Assembly (NCBI RefSeq): GCF_026410405.1
Contig: NZ_JAPMLN010000006.1
Coordinates: 96,209 to 160,208 of the forward strand
DNA: 64,000 nt
Origin: Marinicella gelatinilytica
Lineage (GTDB): Bacteria > Pseudomonadota > Gammaproteobacteria > Xanthomonadales > Marinicellaceae
Reading direction: 5' to 3'
The position numbers and the translations under genes were made by a program. Positions 36,627-47,166 of the stretch are shown here, piece by piece. The notes below the pieces were generated by a model. The model ran no database searches, was not told where the DNA came from, and was given only the letters and a program-made list of their open reading frames with translations. Numbering within the stretch: the first letter of the stretch is position 1; each line of letters opens with the position of its first letter.

Positions 36627-37796
36627 ATGAAAGAATATCAAAAAGTTATCGATCAAATTAAGGCTGACGGTCTTTATAAAAAAGAACGCGTTATTGTCAG
36701 CCCACAATCAGCACACATTGAATTACCGGACGGTCAAAAAGTCCTCAATTTTTGTGCTAATAATTACTTAGGTTTAGCCGACCATCCGGCAGTTATTCAA
36801 GCCGCTAAAAGAGCTTTGGACACCCATGGTTTTGGCTTAGCATCAGTACGATTTATCTGCGGAACCCAAGACTTACACAAAGAATTAGAACACAAAATAA
36901 GTGAATTTTTTGGCACTGAAGACACCATTCTTTACTCATCATGCTTTGCTGCCAATGGTGGTTTATTTGAAACCATTTTAGATGCCAATGATGCCGTTAT
37001 CAGTGACCAGCTTAATCATGCTTCAATTATAGATGGCATCCGTCTATGCAAAGCGCAACGTCACCGTTATCCAAATCGCGACTTGGTCGCTTTAGAAGAT
37101 ATTCTTAAACAGACCCAGGATTGTGAACGTCGCATGATTGTCACAGACGGTGTATTTTCCATGGATGGTACCATTGCACCTTTAAAAGCCATCACAGATT
37201 TAGCTGAAAAATATAACGCCATGCTGGTGGTGGATGATTCCCATGCCACCGGTTTTGTTGGTAAAACCGGCCGTGGCTCAGCAGAGTTAGAAGGTGTCAT
37301 GGATAAAGTCGATATATTTACGTCAACTTTGGGTAAAGCCTTAGGTGGTGCCGCCGGTGGTTTTACCACCGGTAAAAAAGAAGTGGTTGAACTACTCAGA
37401 CAACGCTCGCGACCTTATTTATTTTCAAACTCTTTGCCGCCAACCCTGGTAGCTGCAAGTATTGAGGTACTTGATTTAATTAACAATTCCCGCGAATTGA
37501 TTGACAAGTTAAAAACAAATACCGAGTATTTCCGTAACAAGGTAGCCGAACTGGGCTTTACAGTGGCCGGAGACAACCACCCCATAGTACCCATCATGCT
37601 CGGTGATGCCCGCTTAGCTTCTGAGATGGCTGATCGGTTATTAGAGCTTGGTGTTTACTGCATTGGCTTTAGTTTTCCAGTGGTGCCCAAAGGTGAGGCG
37701 CGTATTCGATTACAAATCTCAGCAGACCACTCACAAAATGATTTGGATTTAGCCTTAAACGCGTTTGCGACGGTTAAAAAAGAATTTCTGGATTAA
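36627..37796 (+). CDS. kbl: Glycine C-acetyltransferase (2-amino-3-ketobutyrate CoA ligase)
   Basis: A 389-residue PLP enzyme of the alpha-oxoamine synthase family. [13 protein letters not shown] opens the domain, [10 protein letters not shown] precedes the PLP lysine in [13 protein letters not shown], and [10 protein letters not shown] follows. It cleaves the Tdh product with CoA to glycine and acetyl-CoA. The start at 36627 is fixed by family alignment and by coupling to tdh. The transcript ends at the hairpin at 37808-37842. Confidence 0.95.
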   Translation: MKEYQKVIDQIKADGLYKKERVIVSPQSAHIELPDGQKVLNFCANNYLGLADHPAVIQAAKRALDTHGFGLASVRFICGTQDLHKELEHKISEFFGTEDTILYSSCFAANGGLFETILDANDAVISDQLNHASIIDGIRLCKAQRHRYPNRDLVALEDILKQTQDCERRMIVTDGVFSMDGTIAPLKAITDLAEKYNAMLVVDDSHATGFVGKTGRGSAELEGVMDKVDIFTSTLGKALGGAAGGFTTGKKEVVELLRQRSRPYLFSNSLPPTLVAASIEVLDLINNSRELIDKLKTNTEYFRNKVAELGFTVAGDNHPIVPIMLGDARLASEMADRLLELGVYCIGFSFPVVPKGEARIRLQISADHSQNDLDLALNAFATVKKEFLD

Positions 37797-37807
37797 GTCT
37801 TTATTTT

Positions 37808-37842
37808 AATAAGCCGGGATCAACTTAACATCTCGGCTTATT
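37808..37842. terminator. Terminator between kbl and the DUF1501 gene
   Basis: AATAAGCCGGGAT and ATCTCGGCTTATT form a stem with one mismatch around the loop CAACTTAAC. It is followed by TTATTCACC rather than a strict T-run, and it lies between two convergent gene ends, so it could stop transcripts from both sides. Confidence 0.5.
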
Positions 37843-37855
37843 TATTCACCGTTTT

Positions 37856-39142
37856 TTATGTGTCAAAGCCATTAGCAAAAATAAGGTCACTGGACACAAA
37901 ATTCATCGATTGATGACCTGAATACCCCGGAAAAACCTGGTCTAAATGCGGATTCCCCAAAACTTCTTTAACAATTGTACCCAACACCTGTCGATAGTCC
38001 ACTTCCGGCGAAACATCCTCACCCTGAAATAATTCCGACTGTTCTAAGCCTACAAATTGGCCATACATTTGACCGCCGTTCACGCGACCTCCAATGACTA
38101 TCATCACATTACCCGAACCATGGTCTGTGCCACTGTTAGAACCACCATTTTGCTTGGCACGACGACCAAATTCGCTGTGGATAACAATGGTGACCTGTTG
38201 ACCCAGACCGGAGCCTTTTAAATCTTGCCATAAGGCGGTCACGGCATTGGATAAATAACCGACCCGATCAGCAAACGTACCGACACCACCATCACCTTGA
38301 CGGTCATGGGTGTCCCAACCACCCAATTCAGCGGTGGCGACATTGACATTAAGATCTTCTTTGATCAACTGGGCAATCAGCTGTAACTGATCGCCAAAAC
38401 TGTTATCCGGATAAATGACACCACCACCAGGTTGGTAATTATTTAAATCCAGCTGATGTAATATTTGTAACGTATCCATGGCACCGTTCACCGCCTGATC
38501 CATGGCTGATGTGCCTGCGTACATACCGCTGATGGCCGCTACATGCTGATCTTCATAACTGCCTGGATTCGGATGGTAGCCACTGACTTGATCGACCGTT
38601 AAGGCATTAAAATAATCTTGCAAGCTCAAAGGTTTAGAACCACTGGAGACCAACACCGGAATAACTTCAGCACCGGTGATTTGCGGCGAACTTTGTAAAT
38701 GCCGAGTCAACCAGCCATCCGCTGTGAAGGTGTTCCCCGGAGTGCCGAGCTCTGTGGCTTTTGTGGCATCAAAATGACTGCGGGTAACCAATGGTTTTGG
38801 TAAACCAGTGCCGTGAATAATGGCCAAATCACCATCCAGATACATATCCCGAAAACCGGTGGCCGCCGGATGAAAGCCAAAAGCCTCGCCCAAATCCAAC
38901 ATTTTATTGCTGCCTGTTTTAGGTACTTGTAAATCAGGCCGCAGAATGTCATATTCAATCCAATTATTACCGGAATATGGCGGCACCAAATTAAGACCAT
39001 CCAGTCCACCACGCATAAATAAATCTATCACGATGGGTTGGCTTGATGACCTTAAGCCATTGGCTCGGCTAATTTTGACGCCTGATAAGCCGGCCAGCAA
39101 AGCAGAAGATTGTAAAAATTTTCGTCGATTCATAGAACTCAT
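37856..39142 (-). CDS. Tat-exported DUF1501 protein
   Basis: A 428-residue protein with a twin-arginine signal (MNRRKFLQSSALLAG). The start at 39142 (MSSMNRRKF) has an AGGAG site 7 bp away. The body shows DUF1501 / sulfatase-like marks: LFMRGGLDGLNLVPPY, then GGWDTHDRQGDGG, then IHSEFGRRAKQNGG and TDHGSGNVMIVIGG. It lies 10 bp downstream of a DUF1800 gene, the usual partner. The biochemical function of these periplasmic proteins is not established. Confidence 0.85.
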   Translation of the reverse strand: MSSMNRRKFLQSSALLAGLSGVKISRANGLRSSSQPIVIDLFMRGGLDGLNLVPPYSGNNWIEYDILRPDLQVPKTGSNKMLDLGEAFGFHPAATGFRDMYLDGDLAIIHGTGLPKPLVTRSHFDATKATELGTPGNTFTADGWLTRHLQSSPQITGAEVIPVLVSSGSKPLSLQDYFNALTVDQVSGYHPNPGSYEDQHVAAISGMYAGTSAMDQAVNGAMDTLQILHQLDLNNYQPGGGVIYPDNSFGDQLQLIAQLIKEDLNVNVATAELGGWDTHDRQGDGGVGTFADRVGYLSNAVTALWQDLKGSGLGQQVTIVIHSEFGRRAKQNGGSNSGTDHGSGNVMIVIGGRVNGGQMYGQFVGLEQSELFQGEDVSPEVDYRQVLGTIVKEVLGNPHLDQVFPGYSGHQSMNFVSSDLIFANGFDT

Positions 39143-39152
39143 GGTCAATCTC

Positions 39153-40979
39153 CTATCGTTGCATAAAATAAGGTGAGGCAATCATTAACTTCACCGCACC
39201 ACGTAGCCTGGTGCCCCAATAATAGGGCCATTTATTCTCAAATAACTGATCCTTTTCAATAAAATTACTACGCGGCCATTGCGGATAGGCCAGATCTGAC
39301 GGTCGACTTAAAAAGAACGTCATAATGGATTCAAACACCGGGTCACCGGTCCAGCCACCTGTGGGTGTCTGATCGAATATCCGCGACATCCAAAAAGACA
39401 AGATATTATCAGGTAATAATTGAGTTTGAGGTAGATTTTGAAAATGTTGAATAACATAAGGCAATATGGGCAACAAAGGATCCGGTGTGTTGCCGGAACT
39501 GTCATGATCAATCAACCAGTCCACGGTCTTCCAGGTTTGCACCAAAGCCGTCGAGTTCATCCAAAAAGCTGAATCCGTCGGGTATCCATCCGGTGGCCGC
39601 CAATCATAAGGAAAATGTCCCGTATCATCCATACGATAACCAAAGCTGTTGCTGTCGCCATCATCCGGTTGAATGGTGAAATCAGCATCACAAGCCCGCA
39701 TCGCCGAGACCACAACATCAAAAGGCCGCTTCACTTTGCTTTGCCAATACTGCGGATCACTAAACGCAGCATGATTAAACAAGGCTTTAAACACCAGTTC
39801 CAATTGATTGGCTGCGGCGCGATTGTCATGAAACACGGCTGCCACATCATCGATGACCTGCTGTGGCGGGTTATCACTGATAAATGCACGCGCCAATTTG
39901 CCGGCAATGTGTTTACCAGTGCCGGGATGATAAGCCAACATTTCCATAACTTTAAGGCCATCATCTTCTCCTTTATTGGCTGGAAAATTCTGATAGCCTC
40001 CACTTAATACAGCTTTGGCAAAATTGTCATGTCGGCCATTGTCATAGTAAAACTCACCGGTGTCACCAAGAGAGCTGGAATCATTGACCCGCCAACCGGT
40101 TAAACACCGAGCCGTTTCATAGACATCATTATCAACATAAAATTTTTGAATCATGCCATCACCCGGCCAGGCACCACCAGATTCATCGACAAATATCTTT
40201 GGCACATCGCCGGGCTGTGCCAACCCATAATAATTCTCTACACCAAGGGTATGCAGTTCAATCATTTCCCGACCATAATTCTCATTCGAATCACCATCGA
40301 AATTATTATGATTATCTAAGTAATACAACATCGCCGGATGCCGCGCAGTGGCAATGAGAAAATCCTTAAAATTACCGAGCATATGGGTCCTAATCACATC
40401 TCGGTCCCAACTGCTCCATACCGAACGGGCATAATAATCATAGCCATAAATATTAAAATGATCATGCCAAAATTCTGCAATCCGCTCACGCAAAGGAAAT
40501 AATGAATAAGTTGAGCGTAAAAACTTTAACCGCATATGCTCATAAATAGGTCGGCTGGAACTGGTCTGATCATTGATATCAATATGATAATCAACCCACA
40601 ACTGGTTCAATGTTTTATTTAAGGTTTCATAGGTACCGGCTTGATTGATTCGTTGATTAACTTCGACATCATTACCACCGGCTAATTGTTGATTCACGAA
40701 CTGACTTAAGCGATTGGCATCATTGCTACCCAATCCTTGAAAGAAGTTTTCATCCATAAATCCCGGAGTAATGCCATAACCTAAACGATTTAACACCATA
40801 CCGGCAAAAGTCTGTGCCGGTAAAGGCGCTGCTTTTAAGGTGGCTGATGGTTTTTTTGGGGGCTTTAAAGGAGTATAAGTCTTAGCCGCTGTCAGTGGTG
40901 TAAATGGCAGGGCTGTTAATAAACCGGCTGTTGACAATCCTGTCACTAAACGACGACGACTTGAACGATGGTCTTTCAT
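39153..40979 (-). CDS. DUF1800 protein, probably Tat-exported
   Basis: A 608-residue protein. The N-terminus SRRRLVTGLSTAGLL has a Tat-like Arg pair and Leu/Ala hydrophobic core. DUF1800 marks are LNRLGYG, REMIELHTLGV, then YDNGRHDNFAK and DRPFDVVVSAMRA-type segment near residue 400. Typical length is 450-600 residues. Paired with DUF1501 downstream (10 bp gap), it forms a widespread but uncharacterised two-gene unit in marine bacteria. Confidence 0.85.
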   Translation of the reverse strand: MKDHRSSRRRLVTGLSTAGLLTALPFTPLTAAKTYTPLKPPKKPSATLKAAPLPAQTFAGMVLNRLGYGITPGFMDENFFQGLGSNDANRLSQFVNQQLAGGNDVEVNQRINQAGTYETLNKTLNQLWVDYHIDINDQTSSSRPIYEHMRLKFLRSTYSLFPLRERIAEFWHDHFNIYGYDYYARSVWSSWDRDVIRTHMLGNFKDFLIATARHPAMLYYLDNHNNFDGDSNENYGREMIELHTLGVENYYGLAQPGDVPKIFVDESGGAWPGDGMIQKFYVDNDVYETARCLTGWRVNDSSSLGDTGEFYYDNGRHDNFAKAVLSGGYQNFPANKGEDDGLKVMEMLAYHPGTGKHIAGKLARAFISDNPPQQVIDDVAAVFHDNRAAANQLELVFKALFNHAAFSDPQYWQSKVKRPFDVVVSAMRACDADFTIQPDDGDSNSFGYRMDDTGHFPYDWRPPDGYPTDSAFWMNSTALVQTWKTVDWLIDHDSSGNTPDPLLPILPYVIQHFQNLPQTQLLPDNILSFWMSRIFDQTPTGGWTGDPVFESIMTFFLSRPSDLAYPQWPRSNFIEKDQLFENKWPYYWGTRLRGAVKLMIASPYFMQR

Positions 40980-41101
40980 GGTTATTTTCTCTCATGGCAT
41001 CGTTATAGTTTAGCCCGGGATCGTTTAAGAAATGTGACCAAGCACCCAAATGATGAGGTATATTTAGTTATTTTGAGGTTCCACAGCAAAATATTTAATG
41101 A

Positions 41102-41488
41102 TTACTCTGGTTTAAACAACTGTCTAAAGCCATGAATAACCACGTTTAGCCAGCCAAGAATCAGTAAACTGCCACCAAACGGTGTTATCCAGGAAAACCA
41201 AGTCTTACCGACAAAAATCAGCAGATATAATCCGCCACAAAATAAAAGGATGCCCAAACTAATGGCCAGTGCAGCTGCACGGAGCCAGAAACCATGGTGA
41301 AGTTGAGTCGCCACCCAAATTAATAATAAAGCATGAATTAGCTGATAAATGAAAGCATGCTGAAATAAAGCATAAGAATTGCTGCCGCTATTAAGTCCTA
41401 ACGCATGTTGACCCAAAGCACCGAATACCACGGCAGTCAGCCCATAAAATGCCGCCAAAATAATATATCTTGAAGTGATTTTAGTCAT
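41102..41488 (-). CDS. DUF423 membrane protein, YgdD-like
   Basis: A 128-residue protein with four membrane helices. FGALGQHAL, then ALFQHAFIYQLIHALLL and WITPFGGSLLILGW match DUF423. It is last in the ABC/GldG operon: its start overlaps the DUF4340 gene stop by 4 bp. No function is known for the family. Confidence 0.85.
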   Translation of the reverse strand: MTKITSRYIILAAFYGLTAVVFGALGQHALGLNSGSNSYALFQHAFIYQLIHALLLIWVATQLHHGFWLRAAALAISLGILLFCGGLYLLIFVGKTWFSWITPFGGSLLILGWLNVVIHGFRQLFKPE

Positions 41489-42489
41489 GCCGCCGGTTTC
41501 GTCTCCATGGACTTCACGACACCATCTGGTGGTGTTGGCGTGATTGATTCAGCGTCATCAGTCTGTGTCTTTAACAATGCGGCTCTATTCATTTGCAATG
41601 TTGCTAATTTATAATTTGGCACAGTAAATTGCCAATCATCATAGGCACCCGGTTGTTGGGTATCACTCAATTTAATAAAAGTATTGCCGGCTTCCTGATA
41701 AACTGTAATCGTAACCTGGCGGCCTTGTTCTAAACCAAATACCAACTTTTGCATGGGCTGTTCTGTCAAATTTTTGTTTTTAATCGCCTGTTCAATTCTG
41801 AAACCCGACAACGCAGCTGCTAACTTTTGTATGTTGTCTTGATTAAGTTCTTCATTATTATTTAAGTCATTTTCTGCACGCTGCCACTGACCGGTTTCGG
41901 CGTTTTTAATGAGGCGCAAGCCATCATCAGCGATTAATTCTATGGCTTGAACCTGATTTTCGGGAATATCAAAAACCAACGTTAATAGCCAAACATCTTC
42001 GCTTGACTGTAAATCAACAAGACCAGAAGCCAACCAGGATTGGTTGTTATCAAAATAACGTACAAATCGCGTGCCGACCATGGCGCCGTTTTGGCCTAAA
42101 ATCACATCTGATAAAAGTTGATTATTTTGAAAGAGCCTAACTCGCAAGTCATCTTCTGTTAAAGATAAATCACTAAAATTTGCGGGATTGGCGGTTTTAG
42201 ATTCTATGAGCCTGGCAGCTTTTAATGCCTGTACCCATTTAAACAAAGAATCCATACGGGCATAAAATCCACCATTTAGATACCAGCTCTCTTCAACTTT
42301 CCGCATATCAAATTGTTTTTCACCCTGACTAACCAAAACCCGAGTCAGATGACTCAAGTCAGATTCACTGGTATTTAAAGACTGAATAAACACATTATTT
42401 TCAGTGCCATTGCCTTCATTATGATAAAGATAATAAACCAAACCAGCCACCACAATCAATAAACCCAACAATGTTTTACTTGCTGCCAT
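41485..42489 (-). CDS. DUF4340 protein
   Basis: A 334-residue protein with one N-terminal membrane helix (LLGLLIVVAGLVYYLY) and a soluble rest. The pattern (WYLNGGFYARMDSLFKWVQALKAARLIES, then LSLTEDDLRVRLF) fits DUF4340, usually found after GldG-like proteins. It overlaps the GldG stop as TAATG and the DUF423 gene by 4 bp. It is probably an accessory part of the same ABC system. Confidence 0.8.
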   Translation of the reverse strand: MAASKTLLGLLIVVAGLVYYLYHNEGNGTENNVFIQSLNTSESDLSHLTRVLVSQGEKQFDMRKVEESWYLNGGFYARMDSLFKWVQALKAARLIESKTANPANFSDLSLTEDDLRVRLFQNNQLLSDVILGQNGAMVGTRFVRYFDNNQSWLASGLVDLQSSEDVWLLTLVFDIPENQVQAIELIADDGLRLIKNAETGQWQRAENDLNNNEELNQDNIQKLAAALSGFRIEQAIKNKNLTEQPMQKLVFGLEQGRQVTITVYQEAGNTFIKLSDTQQPGAYDDWQFTVPNYKLATLQMNRAALLKTQTDDAESITPTPPDGVVKSMETKPAA

Positions 42490-44333
42490 TATTTATACTC
42501 CTTTCGGTGACGGCGAAAAACAGAAAACAATACCACCACAAATGTAATGAGCATTGGAATTAAGGCAATATTTATGAATTTTATGCGATTACCCAACGCT
42601 TCGATGTCTTTATTTAAGTTTCTTTTAACCTCTCGTAAACTTTTACGCACTTCAAGTTTTCGTTGTTTAAAACGGTCTATCTCTTGTTGTTGCGCATCGC
42701 TTATGATGAGCTGGCTTTCTGTGCCTTTGGCCTGTTGCAATTCATTAAGTTTAGCTTCAGTTTCCCTTAACTGTTGGCGAAGCTTATTCTCGGTTTCACG
42801 GTATTTTTTCTCACTGGCCCGTTGTATAGACAAGACTTTATCGAAGGGTCGGTGCGAGGTACCGCGGGAACGCACCTTAATTAAATCTTCACTACCGGAT
42901 AAATTATCCGCTAAATTATTCACAAAATAGCCGTTATCGGCAAAAGGCGAAAACACACTTCGTCCAAAAAAATTCTGGGATTGTACCCATAATCGATCAT
43001 ACAACATATCCACATCTGCCACCAATATGATACGCGGCTCTGCTTGTTGCTTAATGATCTCATCAGTTGACGTGTTTTCATATCCATCAGTAAAAGCACT
43101 CTCAACGATGCCGTTTATCCGTGCGGCAATCACATAGGTTTGCTCATCGGCTTTAAACTGCTGGAACAAGGCCGCAGGATTAAACAACATATTAATTGCG
43201 TCTACTTGGGTGATTGTAGAATCAGGATTACTGGTAATCAAAGGTAATAAGCGGCCTTCTTCAGCCGTAAAATAGCCTGCTAAAGCCGTATGAATCTTAG
43301 ACAAATCAAAATTAACAATGTCATCACTTAAATTACTGTCATTCCAGGCATTAATGCCTAAGTGACGTATGGTTTGTCCTTGCGAAGACTGTATACTTAG
43401 TGCAGACTTGTTATCCAAAACCACTTTTGTCGGATCGTATTCAACCGCCCACGCATTAAACAGTTTCTCCATATTTGATGAACGATCTGCTTGAAACTGC
43501 GCCATCGGATTTTGAGGGTCTGAAGCGACCTCTTGTGTTTGATTCATGGGGTCAACAAAAACCAATAACCGTCCACCCTTCATCACATGCTGATCAATCG
43601 CAAACAAAGCACTGTCCGACAAATTTTGTGGATGTATGACCACCAACAAATCAATGTCGGTTAACAGCGGTTGTTCGATGGCAACGGCTTTCACAGTGTA
43701 CATGTCTTTTAGTTGTGTAAAGATAATTTGTTCCTGAGTCGGGGCTGCTGCATTTTCAGCAACGCCAGCAATCATCAGCTCATTTGTCATCACCCCAATC
43801 ACCGGCTTTTTCGGATTATTGAGATTATAAATCAGTTCTGCTAAATCATATTCTAAATAGGGTTCTCGCTCAGGTTGTAGGAATGGAATCACCTCAACAT
43901 CATCCAGAGCATTGGTGGCAGCAATACCAAAAAACACATTTTCACCACCCTCTCCGACCGGCAATGCCTGTAAACCAAATTGTGAAGCCAGATCTTCTTC
44001 CTCTGAAAAAGAGACCGGGTCAATAATGGTTAACTTCAATTTTTGACCACCAAATCGTGCCAGCTCCTCCAGAAAATCTTTAACCCGTTGAAAATAAGTG
44101 CGCAACATCGGTAAGTCCTGTGTTGCCTGATCTGAAAAGAATAATCTCACATGGACTTGTTCGTCGATATTGTTCAAAATATTTTTACTGCCTTGATTTA
44201 TGGTAAAAACATTGTTCTCTGTCAAATCAAGGCGTAACCTAGAAAACCAACCGCTTTCGCTGATAATAACTGAAGACAGCAAAAAAATAACGGCTAAGAT
44301 AAATAGTTGTAAACGATGACCGGCTTTTTTCAT
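42489..44333 (-). CDS. GldG-family ABC-associated protein
   Basis: A 614-residue protein. The start at 44333 (MKKAGHRLQLFILAV) is preferred; an in-frame codon upstream would precede the membrane helix with 17 polar residues. It has an N-terminal helix, a large periplasmic part with ENNVFTINQGSKNIL, IDPVSFSEEEDLA and GRLLVFVDPM, a coiled coil (about residues 510-590), and a final helix (FINIALIPMLITFVVVLFSV). This is the GldG form of ABC exporters, an intramembrane auxiliary subunit of the Gld gliding/lipoprotein-associated system in Bacteroidetes and a common auxiliary in Gammaproteobacteria. Confidence 0.83.
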   Translation of the reverse strand: MKKAGHRLQLFILAVIFLLSSVIISESGWFSRLRLDLTENNVFTINQGSKNILNNIDEQVHVRLFFSDQATQDLPMLRTYFQRVKDFLEELARFGGQKLKLTIIDPVSFSEEEDLASQFGLQALPVGEGGENVFFGIAATNALDDVEVIPFLQPEREPYLEYDLAELIYNLNNPKKPVIGVMTNELMIAGVAENAAAPTQEQIIFTQLKDMYTVKAVAIEQPLLTDIDLLVVIHPQNLSDSALFAIDQHVMKGGRLLVFVDPMNQTQEVASDPQNPMAQFQADRSSNMEKLFNAWAVEYDPTKVVLDNKSALSIQSSQGQTIRHLGINAWNDSNLSDDIVNFDLSKIHTALAGYFTAEEGRLLPLITSNPDSTITQVDAINMLFNPAALFQQFKADEQTYVIAARINGIVESAFTDGYENTSTDEIIKQQAEPRIILVADVDMLYDRLWVQSQNFFGRSVFSPFADNGYFVNNLADNLSGSEDLIKVRSRGTSHRPFDKVLSIQRASEKKYRETENKLRQQLRETEAKLNELQQAKGTESQLIISDAQQQEIDRFKQRKLEVRKSLREVKRNLNKDIEALGNRIKFINIALIPMLITFVVVLFSVFRRHRKEYK

Positions 44334-44335
44334 GC

Positions 44336-45070
44336 TTAATCTCCTTTTTTCATTTCTAGTACCACAGCAGTGGCGTATAACCAAACACCAATGGTCAAGG
44401 CAAAATAACTGAAATCACCCAAATCAAGCACACCTTTTGTAATGGAAGCATAATGGGTTAGAAAACTGGTTGAAGCAATAACATCCACCATAAATTGCGG
44501 TAAGAACAAATTGAAGAATGCCAGAACCATAGGAAATCCAGACAATAAAAACAAGAAACAGATAACAACCGTTAAGATAAAAGCAATCACTTGATTTTTT
44601 GTGGCCGCTGACAAACAACTACCAATGGCCAAAAAACCACCTGCCAATAAGAATGAACCTAAATAACTGGCGACGATGACACCATTATCAGGGTCACCTA
44701 AATAGTTAATGGATACCACCACAGGAAAAGTCAACACAAGCGCTATACCAACAAATAACCAAGCCGCTAAAAACTTACCTATTACCCACGCTAAACGCTT
44801 AACCGGTAAAGTCATTAACAACTCAATGTTACCCTGATTGCGCTCTTCTGACCAAAGCCGCATCGCCACTGCCGGCACCAAGAATAAATAAAGCCAGGGA
44901 TGATAATTAAAAAAAGGCAAAAGATCTGCTTGGCCGCGTTCATATAAGTGACCAAAATAGAAAGCAAACACCCCACTCATGACTAAGAAAATAACGATAA
45001 AAACATACGCAATCGGGGTGGCAAAGTAACTGTGTAATTCTCTTCTGACAATGGCACTGATGTGATTCAT
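44336..45070 (-). CDS. ABC-2 type permease, GldF-like
   Basis: A 244-residue permease with six helices. RRELHSYFATPIAYVF opens it, LYLFLVPAVAMRLWSEERNQGNIELLMTLP is the typical ABC-2 signature (quoted here in part), and the rest fits GldF. Its start overlaps the ATPase stop by 4 bp. Together with the ATPase and GldG it forms a complete exporter. Confidence 0.88.
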   Translation of the reverse strand: MNHISAIVRRELHSYFATPIAYVFIVIFLVMSGVFAFYFGHLYERGQADLLPFFNYHPWLYLFLVPAVAMRLWSEERNQGNIELLMTLPVKRLAWVIGKFLAAWLFVGIALVLTFPVVVSINYLGDPDNGVIVASYLGSFLLAGGFLAIGSCLSAATKNQVIAFILTVVICFLFLLSGFPMVLAFFNLFLPQFMVDVIASTSFLTHYASITKGVLDLGDFSYFALTIGVWLYATAVVLEMKKGD

Positions 45071-46008
45071 CGATGAACCTCCTTGTTTTGTACCGGCTTG
45101 GTAATGTTTCTAAACACTTCATCCAAGCGACCTGCTTCCATTTTTAAACTGGTAACCTGTATGCCTTCTTGCTTTAACAAGCTGCTAATTTCATCAAATA
45201 TAAATAAACCCTGGGTTGGAAACACTGTGGTCTCTTTTAATCTGGCACTATAAGTAACATCACGAACACAATCCATATTCTTGATTTTATTCAGTAAAAT
45301 AGTATCCAAATCAGCCACAAAGCTGACTGCATGGTGATAACGGGACATGACTTCCATTTCATTGGGTGTACTGTCAGCAACAATTACACCATTGGCAATT
45401 ATGATGGCACGATCACAGACGGCATGCACTTCTTCCAGAATATGGGTTGATAACACAATGGTTTTATTTTTCGACATGGTGGTGATGAGTTCTCGTACCT
45501 GGTGTTTCTGATTAGGGTCTAATCCATCTGTGGGTTCATCCATAATTAACACCTCAGGATCGTGAATAATGGCCTGAGCCAATCCCACACGACGTTTGAA
45601 ACCTTTTGATAAGGTATCAATTTTTTGATAATAAACATGATTTAAATTTAATCGGGCAACCACAGAATCAACAGCACTTTGTTGACTAGACGCTGGAATA
45701 TTACGCATTCGGGCAATGAATTGTAAAAATGAACCCACATTCATTTCCTGGTAGCTGGGAGCACCTTCAGGTAAATAGCCTATTTTATTTTTGACGGCTA
45801 AGGGGTCTTCTGCTAAATCGATACCACACACTTTGATTTGACCACTAGTGGCAGGTAAATAACCGGTGATCATTTTCATGGTTGTCGATTTTCCGGCGCC
45901 ATTAGGCCCCAAAAATCCCAACACTTGGCCTTGCTGTGCTGTGAAGCTTAAATCATCAACAGCTTTAACCGGACCAAAGTGTTTACTTAAATGAGAACAT
46001 TCAATCAT
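45067..46008 (-). CDS. ABC transporter ATP-binding protein, GldA-like
   Basis: A 313-residue ATPase. Walker A is GPNGAGKST (residues 34-42), the signature LSKGFKRRVGLAQ, Walker B MDEPTDGLD, and a His switch in LSTHILEEV. The protein is a class of ABC-2 exporter ATPases often named GldA. It is first in an operon with GldF-like, GldG-like, DUF4340 and DUF423 genes. Confidence 0.9.
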   Translation of the reverse strand: MIECSHLSKHFGPVKAVDDLSFTAQQGQVLGFLGPNGAGKSTTMKMITGYLPATSGQIKVCGIDLAEDPLAVKNKIGYLPEGAPSYQEMNVGSFLQFIARMRNIPASSQQSAVDSVVARLNLNHVYYQKIDTLSKGFKRRVGLAQAIIHDPEVLIMDEPTDGLDPNQKHQVRELITTMSKNKTIVLSTHILEEVHAVCDRAIIIANGVIVADSTPNEMEVMSRYHHAVSFVADLDTILLNKIKNMDCVRDVTYSARLKETTVFPTQGLFIFDEISSLLKQEGIQVTSLKMEAGRLDEVFRNITKPVQNKEVHR

Positions 46009-46135
46009 GATTATGCTTTATCGTCACAAAGGGTTTAGATTTTCAACGCCCCGATAAAATAAATCAAGACGGGGGTTCCATTTTTTTCATTGAAGTTGTA
46101 CCTTATCCGCTTTATTTTATTTTAGACGAGGGTTC

Positions 46136-47158
46136 ATGCCACCGATGTTGTCACAATTACCCGCTGGGATTTTGGACGTTGAGGCCGATCAGTTATATCA
46201 ATTTGTCGATGATCTGACACTGGTACAATTAGAAGGTCGAATTAAACGGCCCATTTTTATTTCAATTTTACAACACGGCAATGAAATTACCGGCTGGCAA
46301 GCCTTGCGCACTTATCTAAAGCAACACCTGTCTAAATTACCCAGAACCCTCATTATTTTGTTCGGCAATATACAAGCGGCTAAACACAACCTACGTCAAT
46401 TAGCAGAAGGTGTCGATTTCAACCGATGTTGGCCAGGTGTTCGGCCCAATCATCATCCGGTGGCCAAAAAAATGGCGGACATAACCCATTTTATTCGACA
46501 ACAACAGCCTTTGGCCTGTGTCGACATACATAATAACACCGGACGGAACCCGCATTACGCCGGTATTAATGCCGTAAAAAAAGAACACATTAATCTGGCA
46601 TCTTTGTTTTCACAAACCATTATTCATATCACCAGTCCGGACGGCATCCAGTCAGCTGCGTTGGCGGAATTTAGTCCCGCCATCACCATTGAGTGTGGTA
46701 TGAGCGGAACCGCTGACGGTATTGAACAAACCCTCACTTTTTTACAGAACTTATGCCAGCTGTCTGACTTAAACCAAATGCCCGGTATCAGCGAACAACA
46801 ACAGGTCATGAATATCTTTGCCGTTGTCAAAGTGCGCCCAGAAGTCAGCATCGCCATCGTCGGCGAACAACAAGACGCAGACTTTGAAATTCTTGATGAT
46901 TTGGATTATCATAATTTCCATCAACTGGATGTGGGCACTGTATTTGGACATTTAAAAGAAACCTCTACTGTCTTACCAGTACAAGTAACAGATCCCATGG
47001 GACATGACATCACTGATCAATATTTCAGCATAGAGTCACAAAAGTTGGTGCTGCGCAAATCTGTGGTGCCGGCGATGATTACCTTAAGCATTCAAGCCAT
47101 TCGTCTTGATTGCTTGTGTTATCTGATGCGTCCTTTAAAACAAACTTTAAACAAATAA
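46136..47158 (+). CDS. Succinylglutamate desuccinylase/aspartoacylase-family protein
   Basis: A 340-residue zinc metallopeptidase-fold enzyme (M14-like AstE/AspA family). ILQHGNEITGW has the zinc HxxE, DFNRCWPG the substrate arginine region, VDIHNNTG the third zinc ligand, and TIECGMSG the catalytic Glu. It deacylates an N-acyl amino acid; the exact substrate cannot be fixed without a closer homologue. ATG at 46136 has GAGGG 5 bp upstream. The next gene is an SDR starting 8 bp after its stop. Confidence 0.83.
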   Translation: MPPMLSQLPAGILDVEADQLYQFVDDLTLVQLEGRIKRPIFISILQHGNEITGWQALRTYLKQHLSKLPRTLIILFGNIQAAKHNLRQLAEGVDFNRCWPGVRPNHHPVAKKMADITHFIRQQQPLACVDIHNNTGRNPHYAGINAVKKEHINLASLFSQTIIHITSPDGIQSAALAEFSPAITIECGMSGTADGIEQTLTFLQNLCQLSDLNQMPGISEQQQVMNIFAVVKVRPEVSIAIVGEQQDADFEILDDLDYHNFHQLDVGTVFGHLKETSTVLPVQVTDPMGHDITDQYFSIESQKLVLRKSVVPAMITLSIQAIRLDCLCYLMRPLKQTLNK

Positions 47159-47166
47159 CAGCAATT

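Noticed and set aside
39615..40007. 130-codon plus-strand frame
   Set aside because: Antisense to the DUF1800 gene, whose domain match is clear.
42547..42930. 127-codon plus-strand frame rich in Ser/Leu/Cys
   Set aside because: Antisense to the coiled-coil region of the GldG-like gene; composition mirrors the coiled coil.
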